Below, piece by piece: positions 27,701-39,700 of a DNA stretch of 64,000 nt. The notes under the pieces were generated by a model. The model was not told where the DNA came from, made no database searches, and saw only the letters and a program-made list of their open reading frames with translations. The stretch comes from Ancylostoma caninum (Eukaryota > Nematoda > Chromadorea > Rhabditida > Ancylostomatidae): the NCBI GenBank assembly GCA_037903475.1, contig JBAJFG010000276.1:387501-451500 (forward strand), in the 5' to 3' direction. Positions within the stretch are counted from its first letter, which is position 1; each line of letters opens with the position of its first letter. The translations under genes were made by a program, and so were the position numbers.

Positions 27701-30700
27701 TATGCAGCTTCTCTTGCCACAGTTGGTGACATTTTCAATCATATAGCCCGACTATTGATCTAGTTCTCCCCATTTGTATATTTATGGAAATAGATACTTT
27801 ATTGTAGGTATCCGGATATGCGTGTAAGACAAAAAGCAATTGAGTGGATTCTTTGTGCTTCGTCGGATTTTCTTTTCAACGCTTTGCCTCAGCTGGTCGA
27901 GGCTCTTCGCTTCGAGATTTTCGAGTCATCTTCTCTCGCTGTTGCCTTGCTTTCGCTCTCGTATAAGGATCGAAGATTCGCATTTGAAATTTACTGGTTA
28001 GCCATTGTCTCCTATGTCTCGTATTGCGAGCTTTGAAGCAGTAATACATCCAATGACTTTTGTAGGCAGTTACAACAACGTATTGATCACTGCGTTGATT
28101 TCGCATATGCTCAGCGTTGTTCATTACTACAAAAAGAATTACTTGAGCGACACGAAGAGGATCATTTGAGGTCAGGTTTCAGCAAATTCTTACTCCATCT
28201 TTCGTTTTATGTTAGTTCCTGCTTAGCAGTTCAGTTATATGAGTAGTTTTCCTGCAAATATTAGGAGGACAACTGTCATCAGTGTAGTAGACCCTACATT
28301 GTCCACCTTCCACCTGAAGGCAGCAGTCACAATAATTTTATTGTCGTAGATTTCACCAAGTTTTCGCCCACGAAACGCGCGAGAAATCCAGGAGAACGAT
28401 GCGCTGTTTCCTACGTACACCTTAAAAGCAGTGTCCAGGCAAAATTTTCGAGTATTCGGTTTCTGCGGTTCCTGAGCCAGTTTGGCTCTCTAATTCCAGA
28501 TACGAAACTTACAGATCAAAAAACCCTCGGAAAAACCTTTTCTGGGACCCCTCTTAACTGATTCGGACGAGATGACCGACGGCCCTCTCTCTCGTCAGAG
28601 AGGGCGCAAAGAAAATTTTCATCGATCGATAGCGCCAGTTCGCTGCCACAGTTTTAGCTTCAATAAGTCAGTTCGTTTTCCTTCTGCGGTCCGCACCTCT
28701 GCTACAGCACTTTTTAGCAGATTTAACGAGAAGAGGTATATTTCGATTATTGCTATTGTCGGCAATGTACGTATGTTTGCAGTGCGGAAACTGTCTTTCT
28801 TACAAAATAAGTTTTTCTTTTTCGCCGTTTCTTGTCATCATGGCAACTAATTGATGTGAAGGTCGAGCTTGATTATCAAAATATTTCGCTGCCCGATCTA
28901 TAGTTTATGAATAACCACCTCCGTAATGTGATCGTGGAACACTCCCCCAAGTGTAGACCCGTAAACCGTAGATCCAGGATCATCTGAAACGAAGAACTGG
29001 AGTGTTGAGCAGCAGTACCTGGATGTTTGGAACACATACGCAAACTTGAGACGCATATGATAGAGACCTCCCAGAAATGAATCAATCACAGTAGAGAGAC
29101 GCTGCCACAATCAGTTCGATATTTTCCAACGATGCTCCACGTTACACCAATTCCACGCGCGAAATGGCAAATGCCGGGTGGGCGGGCTGGCACTGGAGAT
29201 GGGTTTGGGTACTGAGTCTAAGGCGGATATCTCGCTTATTTCTCCAACTTTTTCGCTGAAACTTTGGCAGTTGCCTATGGAGTCGACCCGCTATCATAAT
29301 CTAATGAGCACTCAAGCTCAGAGGTTTTGCCTGGACAGGGTGCGGGTCCTTAGTTACCCGTGGCATCTGGCACGAAGGGAAGCGGGCGAGCTCTGCAGTC
29401 ACTGTCGGCACTAAGACATCAATGCAATGCTTTAATTTTGGTAGTGATTGTCATGATGAAGTAATAAAATCGTTCTTGGCCACTTTTCTCACCTGTTTGC
29501 TTTTTTTTTCTTCAAAAAAATGTTTTGAAGAGCCTTGCCCTTACTTTTGACTATTTTCGGTGATAAATCTTTTTAGAATTCATTATCCTCCCTGAATCTT
29601 TGATTCCACAAATTCTCATGTAATGGGAAGGACTTAGAGTTTCCTGAGAGCTAAAAGATAGTTCTTAACGCAGAGATATTTGCTATGATCGGTCTATGCA
29701 GCAGGCCTCGCTGCGGCTGCACCTAACGTCTCGGGTAACTAAGTGCCGCCTCCCGCCTGGACACTACCTTTAACGTTCGTAGGTCCCGCAATATGAGTAT
29801 TCTGAGCGCTTGTGCAAGTGAGCGAGCCTGCGTATGCTGGCGCAAAAGACTTCAGAAAAACATCGCAGCTATATTTTCGAGACTGCTGAATTATGCAACA
29901 TTTCTTCCAAATCGTTTCCATCCTGTTCTATTTTCCATCGTTCTTCGGCATTTCTCACAGCTCGCAGCTGTATTCTTCATGTTCATTGATCTCGCGAAGA
30001 ACCAGCTCTTTTTTCCTCCAGGATTTCTTCCTGGTTACCTCCCATTACAAAAGGTTTGCCATATTGTTCTCCTTGCTGGCGCTAGTAATCTTTTGTAATA
30101 ATAATTCGTCTACTTCTTTCTTTCTTCACCTGAAGCCGAATTTCGTTTTTGCTCTCTTTTTTCTCAATCATACCGCCTTAGTCTTCTTTTGACATTTCAA
30201 CCAACTATACTGTTTAGCGTTTCGCATCCATCCATTTTTTTCGAATATTTTGATTTTCAAATAGGCCTTTTATGTTGTAGGGACGAGATTGCACGGCAGC
30301 ACAAACTCCTTAATGAGCTCGATTGCATACAAATGGATCTTCGAAGAGAGGACTCGGACCAAACACGGGTGTGTTAGTCTCTTTTTAGGGTTTGCACCAT
30401 TTTGAAACTGTTGAATTAGGCAACATTTCTTCCAAATCGTTTCCATCCTGTCCTATTTTCCATCGTTCTTCGGCACTTCTCACTGGTTTACTGCTGAACC
30501 TTTCTCATTTCATTGTTGACATCTTCTGTTTCTATTTTCTTTGGCTTCAAATATGAATTTGAGCGTTATGATCTCAGTATCTTTGCCATCGCTAAGCTTT
30601 TTGATTTTGCAAAAATTATAGAAATGGCTGAAAGGGGAGAATTGTCTGCAAGTCTGGTCGGCCCCAACACCTACTCCGTTTTGCTTGGAATTCAGATAGA

Positions 30701-33700
30701 AAATCTAAACAGTCATATATCTAGCTGCTTTTTTTTCACAGAAAATCTGTGCCTGTGACACATCTCTTCCCATCAGGGTCAAGCTTGGTAGTGGTAAAAA
30801 TTCGACCCCGAAGCGACCCCCCCCCCTCCCCCCTCCCTCCCCTCCTCTTGTAGACGGGAAAAATGCGACCACCTCCAGAGCATTTAATTTTTTTACGTTT
30901 TCAGTATTGTAATCCAACGACCTTCAAAATATCCGGAAGATAATTTTTGAATTCAATTAATTTCTAAAATTGATTTTTCACTTTTCGATTTATAATTTTT
31001 ATTTTTGAATTTCAACTTTTATCAAGGAAACAGCCAGTCAGTTGTCGTGCATGTCTATATCGCACATCTACACACTTATTATAAGCAACTGGAGTGACGC
31101 AGAAGTCGTATTTATGTTCAAACAGGTCCAGGGTTCGATCCCAGCCGGAGACTTATTTTTGCAAAATGGAAAAATGCATGTGGAACAGTCGGACGTCACG
31201 TATATATGTGTATGAATGACAACAAATTGTCAGGACCTTTTTTTGAGCTGTGAAAATAGCGCGTGAGTGGTGTTCTTTCACTCAGAATTAAAATCGTACA
31301 CGTGCAGATGAATGGTTGTTTGTTACGAATTTTAAAAGGATTGGCACGTGGCCTGGGAAAATAGCTCAAGTCGTTCTGCTATCAGGAAGATTTGCGCTTT
31401 CTGAAGCACATCTTCTTTTTTCAACAAATTTGGTTTATTAGGGTTAAAGTCAGGTGGAAATTCGTTGGTAAAAAGCTGGGAAAGTTGCCATTTTTACCAA
31501 CGGTTTACCATCGGCTTACCAACGGAATAAAACTCCTCCAGATAACTTTGAGAGCTGAAATTTTACACGAATATAGAGATTGACCTCTTCTTTCAGAATC
31601 ATTTTCAAGGTTTTGTCAGCTTTCAAATTTACACTAAAAAAGCCATGGAAGAAAAACGTGATTTTTGGCAAGTTTAGGAATGTGATGTTAATCTGAGGCC
31701 AATAACTTTATGACTGCTTTGCATGAAGGGACAGCTCCAACGCTTTACGATAGAGGAAGATTTGCTCTTTCTTATACGTAGAATCGTTTTTTTTACAGGA
31801 CCTTCTGATTTTATCAACTACTGAGTGTCAACATACACTCAAATTTATTCTTAAATTTTGCGGCTTCATCTTATGTGGTCTTATCGCAATGAAAAAATTT
31901 CCAATGAACGAGAAGCCGTGAGATTTTGCATCATTACTAGCGCCCCTTCGGGACGCTAGAAAGTGGGGTGGGGCAGCCATTTGAGGCAGGTAGAAAAGCT
32001 TCACACATGTGAAATGCTTAGAGAATTAATAAAAAAGCAAGACTAATCATTAACTGAGCTCAAATACGGAACCCTCTTTATAAATTGCGTATATTCTACC
32101 AGTCTGGCCGCCTCACCAACGTCGGGCTTCCACACTTCTCGTGGTCCTTGCCTTCTTCCAGATTCTTCATCACACATCTACATGTAAAACTATTTTCCGA
32201 TACAATGGTACTACCTACTGTTTTTTTTTTGTAAGTGCATTCACTCAACGCCTATGGACCAGTCATGGCCAGCCACTCCCAACTCTGCACAGGAGTATTT
32301 TCCAGATGGCTTAAAGGCAGCAAGAGCTGAAATTCTCGATTCTGAGCTGAGCTGCGGGTGGTGAAGTACAGACTCGGCACATCATAAATGTGAAACGAAC
32401 ACAGACAATGATGGCTCACCTGCAGAGAAAATGGGACATTCGTCATGAACACGCCTGGCCGTGTTCGTGCGCGGACAAGTTTTCCCCGGCGCGAAAGCCA
32501 TTGCGGCGCGTGGTTTTCGCCGAGTCCCGCCATGAAACCCTGTGAATTGGATGCATTTCGTTTTCCCTTTGCGCCAAACCACGCACCGCAATGGCTTTTT
32601 GCGCCGGGGAAAACTCGTCCGCGCGCGAACACGGCAAGGCGTGTTCGCGACGAATGTTCCATTTTCTCTGCAAGTAAGCCATCATTATCTGTGTCCGTTT
32701 CACTTTTATGATGTGCTGAGTCTGTACTTCATCACCCACAGCTCAGTTCGGAGTCGAGGATTTCAGCTCCTGCTGCCTTTAAGAACCTGTGTATAACTCA
32801 GCATAACCAACGTAGTGCGAATAATCATCTTTTTCACACCAATGGGCCACTGCAGACCGTTATCCTGGTGTTTTTCCCACTATTGGCCACGGCGGACCCG
32901 ATCCAGCTGTGTTCCCGTATCCTGACGTTTTCCCACGGTTGAGCCAAGGCAGACACGTTCTCAATCCGTGGACCCTTATGCGTTTTCCTCCTAACTGGGC
33001 CACGGCGTAACTATTCTCCATCCGTGCACCCATATTCTGGCGTTTTCCCACTGCTGGCCACGGCAGACCCAATCTCCATCCGTGGACCCATATCCTGGCG
33101 TTTTTCCCACAATTGGGCCATGGCAGACCCATCCTCCATTCGTGGGCCCTCATCCTGACGTATTTCTTACTATTGGCCACGACGGGTTCCTTCGTCATCC
33201 GTGGGCCCTTATCCTGACGTTTTCCTTACTATTGGCCACGGCAGACCCATTCTTCATCCGTAGACTCTTATCCTGGCATTTTCCTCTACTGGGCCACCAC
33301 GTACCTATTCTCCATCCGTGGGCCCTTATCCTGGCGTTTTCCCACAATTGGGCCATGGCAGACCCATCCTCCATTCGTAGGCCCTCATCCTGACGTTTTC
33401 CTTACTATTGGCCACGGCAGACCCATTCTTCATCCGGGGACCCACATACTGGCGTTTCCCCCCACTACTGGGCTGGGATTCATGACCGCGCGCACAAACC
33501 CTAGCCACGGTTTGGGCTAGCCAACCGCGTGGCTAGCAAAGCCGTGGGTTTGGCGGCGGAGTGATTCACGCAACTTTTAGGCGTGAGGCTCGCTAGCCAA
33601 GGCTGTACTGTGTGTGCTTACGTACAAGTCAAGTTACAGTATATTGAAAAGCTGCCACAGCTCGCATTTTGCAAGCGCTAGGAGGACAGTGAAGTTCTAG

Positions 33701-36700
33701 AACGCGACTGCGCGCGTTCTGACGTTCGCGAGCACTCGAAGTACACCATCAATGGAGGAGATCAGTGCGTCAGGGCAGTTTCAAAGGGCAAGACGCACAG
33801 TACGAATCAGGTAAGTTTTCGCGGTGTTTCTTATAGTTTTTTTTTTCAATTTTTCACAAGAATTTATTCTAAATGTTTGGATTCCTCCTTTCTAATCTAC
33901 GGTTATTGTTTTTTTAAACATTTCATCGTGCTTCTATTTTTTCGAATGCAGGTTTCCAACGAATGGTTTTACTCCGTCTTTCGAACGTGTTTTTTTTTGT
34001 TGCTACTCGCTTCCGGGCCACTTCGATTATGGTGCTGGACCCAGAAGATGGGGTATGGTTCTTTTCGTTTGCTTTTTCTTTCTTCCATAGGTTTTAAGGA
34101 GCTTTCTTCCCATTTGCCGACACCGATGAGTTCCTAATTGAATGTTTGATTGTTGGGAACACTTATTTTTTTCTCAATTTCATGGCTTCTTCTAACCTAC
34201 TTGGTCTTCACCCGACTGCCCTAACTCTCCATTTGCAAGCACTTTTTTTCAGGATTTGCGCAAAACCTTGAATTTTTCATACCTTTCCTGCTCGTAGTGA
34301 TATCTCTCACCATATCTCTGAACTCACAATTCGCCTAGTCTTGCAAGAAAAAAAAAAGAAAAGAATACCAAAGGTCGGAAAATGAAAAGTCCATAATTTT
34401 GCGCAAACATGAAAAGGGAGTGCCTGCAGAGTGCTAGAGCAGTCGAGTAAATACCGATTAGATGAAATCGAAGTATAAGATTGGGAAATAAATAAGCGTT
34501 TTCAACAATTAGTCACTCAATTAGGAACTCACCGTTGACAAATGCTCGTGTGCTTTCCGAAACCTGAAAAAAAAGAACCACCCTCTTCTCTTTGGGTCCA
34601 GTAATGTAATCGAAGTGGGCTCCGGAGCGAATGATAACAAAAAAAAAAGCCGGCTTCAAAAACGAAACAAACCCAGAACACCTGCATTGAAAAGATTGAA
34701 ACCACAATGATATTGATGAAAGCAACAACACGATATTGTAACGAATGGAGACTGCAAAAGTTTAGAACTAATTCTTCCCCAAAGAAACGAAGAAGAACCC
34801 GTAAAAACGCCGCAAAAACTCACCTGATTCGATTTCCGGCGACTAGTAACAATCACCCTCAACAGTTCTCGGGAACTATTATCCTCATTGTAATTTCAGT
34901 TGTGACTTGGAATGAATTTTCTTCGATGTCTAGATTTACACTTCCTTCTCGATCAATTTTGTGCTAGCCCACACTTTCTTAAAATTGGACATGTGAAGAA
35001 GGAGCGTTGCTAGCAAAATGTCATAATTACGAATTTGGAGGGAGCGCTCGAGACCGCTAGATTAGGGTCCCGCCACGAAACCCTGAAAGCACTGTCTAAA
35101 CCTCTCGTTTTTATCATTGGAGACTGTATCCATTTTTCCATCAGTGCCGCCCTTACGGTGCCTTGTTAAGAGGATGATTGATTCTGGGGAACCGCCTTCA
35201 TGGCTTCGGAGCACCATCTGATGTGCAGAGGTCCTAGGACACCACCCACGGAATTGCATTTTGAGCTACATATTCATTGAACCCTAGTAGTTAATTTAAG
35301 CCCAATTTAAGCCCATTTGAGATGTCCATGCTTGAGAAGGAAGTGTTCACCGACAATTTTACACATGTTATTTATGGTACTAAAAAAAGCATGTTGAAGT
35401 GTTTGCAACACTACCACCCTCGCGAGGAGTCGAACTTGGAGCTCGCTAAAAAACGAACTTTTCTACCTTGGTGTTATCACGCTGCCCTCTTCGACAACCT
35501 CTCCCCTCCTCCCCCGAGGCGACCCCCCTTGGTAAATTACCATCGTACGCTTGACCCTGCTTCCCATGTTTATTCGCACTTGGTAAGATAGAAAAATATC
35601 ACCCGGAAGAACTCAGATACGAATCGAAATTTTACTTGCATCTATTTTTTCAAATGCAGATACAGATAAGGAAATTAAGCAAGTTCCTCCGATTTAACAG
35701 ATTAAGTCGGAAATATCTAGGCGATAACAGAAGAAAAGATATACAACTGGTATTCACCAGTTGGTTCAGAGGCCACTGACGGAATGAACACAAAGAATTT
35801 ATTAGGAATAAGCGAGAGCAACAGAAGAAATGTAGTCCCTAATAGGCAGATCAAGATAAGGCCACTGAGATATTGTAGGCGTCCTTTTATGGGGGCGCCT
35901 TCCCGCCAACTAGAGATCCATCGATATAGATCAAGGCAAAGATCAAGAGGTAAAAAAAGCACTTCAAAAGTGGGAGAAAACTAACTCAATAAAGCAAGAG
36001 TAACAAAATGAATCTACATCTAAACGAATAGATGAGCATCTTCAAGAAAAGGAATAACTACAAATAGGCTCGTCTACATGCTCCCCCCTGGGGGAAGTGT
36101 CGTCCCGACACTCAGCTCAACGAGGTCCGTATCCGTATCCACGTCCTCGACCACGTTCTGGCTTCCAGCTTCTTCGAATCCCGAAGGGTTTATACATATA
36201 CCGTCCACGGTATGGGTTCTCATCTCAGATGCGTCCTTCACGCCTCTCGTAACTTGTGCTCGGTTCTTCATGCTCGGTGGCCGATTCGCCCGACTTCCCT
36301 TTTTTTCTACTTTCGTGAGTGGTTCCATTGCAATGTCTCCTTTGACATATTCTTGGAGCGTGTTCAGAAAATCCCAGACAACTGCGTTTGGGTAACCTGC
36401 CGTTTCCAATTTTCGAGGCTTGAGGTTCGAAAATTGATGGGACTTGTGGTATTTTTGTAACGACTTTCGCTCTTGTGGCGTAGGCGGAGTCTCTCACGAT
36501 GTTCATCATTTCAATAATTTTCGTCCTGATGGTTTCCCACTCCTGCTCTCCTCTTGGAGGAGCTACCACTACTATCTTCGAACCTGCTCGAGCAACATTT
36601 GTGATCGCCATGGTCAACTTCATCCACTCGCCCTCTGGTGCGATTTCATTCGTGGTCGGCCCGATAAATACAATTTGGTGTGGCTCTTCCAGCTTCTTCA

Positions 36701-39700
36701 GTATGCTGCAAATATCGGGTAACGTCTCGTATATCTCGGGCGTCGTCGTACTGCCAAAGTCCACGATGTGCTTGTGGTAGCGGATTCCGCACGGTAGGAG
36801 CAGTACGACTTTTTCTTTCTTGCTTTTAACCAAATCGTCACTCCAGGTGTGGGACATTGCGTAGCGAACACCTTCATTCATCAAATTGTTTACTTCGTCG
36901 ATTGTTAGGCCATAGTTTCCGTCAAATCGCATGAGCAAGGAGCTGCCATCATGTCGCATTAAATCTCGCATTGTATGTAAACAGTGCCTCTTAAAGAATA
37001 CATAGGCTTTTTGCACACCAGCTGTCGTCATGAAGTTGTACTTCTTGTCTTTCATCAGAAAATTCCTCCTATCAGGGTCGCGCTCCTGCTCGTAGATGGA
37101 TATATATCGTGCGAGCGAAAATATCGTCGTTATCGGCAGTGATGCCACCATATTGTCCGCATCTGGTACCACGTCACCAAAACGTTTGCCTTGAATTGTG
37201 CATTCAAAGTCTTCGTCAGCACTCAGCTGTCGTCCTGGCACTCGTGGAACAGGCTTAATCCAGAATTATCAGCGAATGCGGCTGTTGCCCTGCAATGAAC
37301 GGTGTGAGTATTCTTCCTCGATCTACTTTCACATACTCTCTTACTACTTCTCCTCTTTTAGTATCTATAGTACTATCCGAAATCTCTTCTGGGATTTTTA
37401 TGATCATATTATGTTGGATTCTTAGAGGCTCTTCGCTACTGTTCAACCGCGTTAGCAGCGCTGAGTTGTCGCTAACTTCCAAAACTCTGTAGGGTCCGCT
37501 CCACTCATGACACAATTTAGGATACCGCACATTTGTTTTTTCTCTAGGCAATTTTATGAACACCCTATCTCCCACTACCGGGTACTTTTTGCAACCCACA
37601 TTGTTTTTCTTATCGTACTTCTCTTTCATTTTTGACCTGTACTCTGCATCCAACTCCTTCACACATGTCTGAATCAGCTCTATACTTGCTAAAAGCTCGT
37701 GTTTACAGTCATCGAAATCGATGCAATTGAAAGAAAGCTTGTCTCTGGGGATCACTTTCGAGGGATACCCAGTAGAGTTTTACATTCGAAAATATTTTTC
37801 GAATATTCGAATTTTCGAATTTTTGGGGACTCCCGAATTTTCGAATATTCGAATTTCCGAATTTCTGCGAACCATCGAATTTTCGAATATTCGAACTTTC
37901 GAATTCTCTGAACCCACCGAATATTCGAATTTTCGAATTTTTGCGAAGCACCGAATTTTCGAATATTCGAATGTTCGGATATTTATTCGAATAACATTCC
38001 ATTTAGTAAAAACATTTTGTACCCATGCATGTAGGCGAACAAGGCGATGTGTTTGCCAATCACAACGCGCATGAAACTTTTCAGGTAGTGATTTTCATTT
38101 GTCATTTTAGAATTTCTCACAACCTGCTCATGAGTGGAAGCTTGTGCTGCTGTGGAGTTGGTCCCTTATCGGTTTTAGAATTGCAAGTGGTTGAAACTCC
38201 TAAGCTTAAAGGCAGCACCCACGGAAACTTTCGCTCCTCAGATTTTCACACTTTCTGGTACTTTAGCGCACTCCGATTGGTTGCTTTATAATAACAACAA
38301 CGAAAACCGACTGCGTTCATCGCAGTAACTGGTACATCTTTGTGCCACCGGTCAATTTGGACGAGTTTCCCGTTAGTTGTTTGTTGCTCGAATTGCAACA
38401 GAAACAGCTGTTTCACTGCGGTTCTGGTAAAATCCAGTCGTTTTTCTCTCTTCGTGAGTCATTTTGAGGATTTTTTGTACTTTTGCTACTTCTATTAGAT
38501 GGAATGCTTTCTCATTTGTATTTCACAGAAATTAAAGCTGTTTAGCAAAAGTTCAAACTATTTTATGTTGAAATTTCGATTTTCTCCGAATTTCCTCCTA
38601 TTAGAAGATTTCCCAGGTTTTGATTTTCAAATGACATGTATGCTAAGTGCGTCACAATTTCCAGTGATTATTTTTCCTAATGAGGTACGGAAAGCCTGCA
38701 GTATGGAACAAATAACTGATTGCGCAAATATCCAACCGGTGAAAAAAAGGCGTTATCGATTTTTTGCTGTCAATCCCGATCCCATAGCTCATGCAACTCG
38801 ACCACACCTGCTACACCTAACCTTACCGTGAGCTTCTAAAAACAGGGTTTTTGGTGCTATCGGAAAGTTCCGACTATATGCAATTGTTCAGCACCTTTGA
38901 TAGCTTTGGGATTTGTTGACTTTTTCAAGTCGAAAATTTCCGTGGGTGCTGCCTTTAAGAACGCCTATCTCACTTGAGGTCTGTAACCATCATTAAAGGA
39001 TCGTAAAGTGAATGAGACCCGTCGCCGTGAGAATTCCGCTTTATCTATGTGTTGTAGTTCAACAAATGTGCCATGGTAGTGAATGTAGAGGTATTGAGAC
39101 GGTAAAAATAATGTTGGGTACATAGAGTAGTGGTTCAGTTATCTTAATCATGAATTAGCTTCCAGCTATCAGCAAAAAAGCGTCAGCGATATAAAAAAAA
39201 CACTGCGTGTTACCTCGTTCTTCATTATTACTTCTGTTCACCAACTGCATACTTCTACGTTGAATGTCGAAACCAACAGAACTTCTACAACAAGACGTCG
39301 GAGTATGTTTGGGAAGAAAGGGTTAAGAGGATCTCAAGATTTTATGTGAAGTTTGAATTCCATAACTAACGGTTATGTACTTAGAAATAGTTTGAACGAA
39401 AAAGTAGTCTGAAAGCAGCTAAATATGTATGGGGAAGAATGCTGTGTAAAATTTTTTATCATAGTTTGCAGTTTACTTACAAAATTCTGGGGGAAAGGCT
39501 TGAATAATCAGAAGTTTAGTTGAAACTGCTGGTTTCTCAAGTGTCTAGAAAAGTACATACGTAGGTTTCACCGGAGAGATCTTTGTCGCCAATGTCGTAT
39601 ACCTCGTAGGATTGCGGTTTCAAAGCTTTCAAATGCAGTTGGTGGCTTTCGAATGCTTGCAAAGATACGAGCAGCAGGTTTTCGGGAAAATTGAGGGTGA

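Noticed and set aside
30513..30758. Open frame after exon O
   Set aside because: Exon O joins exon P in phase with the expected protein length; no room for another exon.
31100..31155. tRNA gene
   Set aside because: B-box present, but T-stem and acceptor stem do not pair.
32252..32796. Overlapping ORFs of 70-136 residues in TTAA element B (also in A)
   Set aside because: Symmetric shadows of the long inverted arms, present on both strands.
36078..37755. Plus-strand ORFs opposite the Gypsy extra ORF and integrase
   Set aside because: Antisense shadows of the minus-strand coding sequence.
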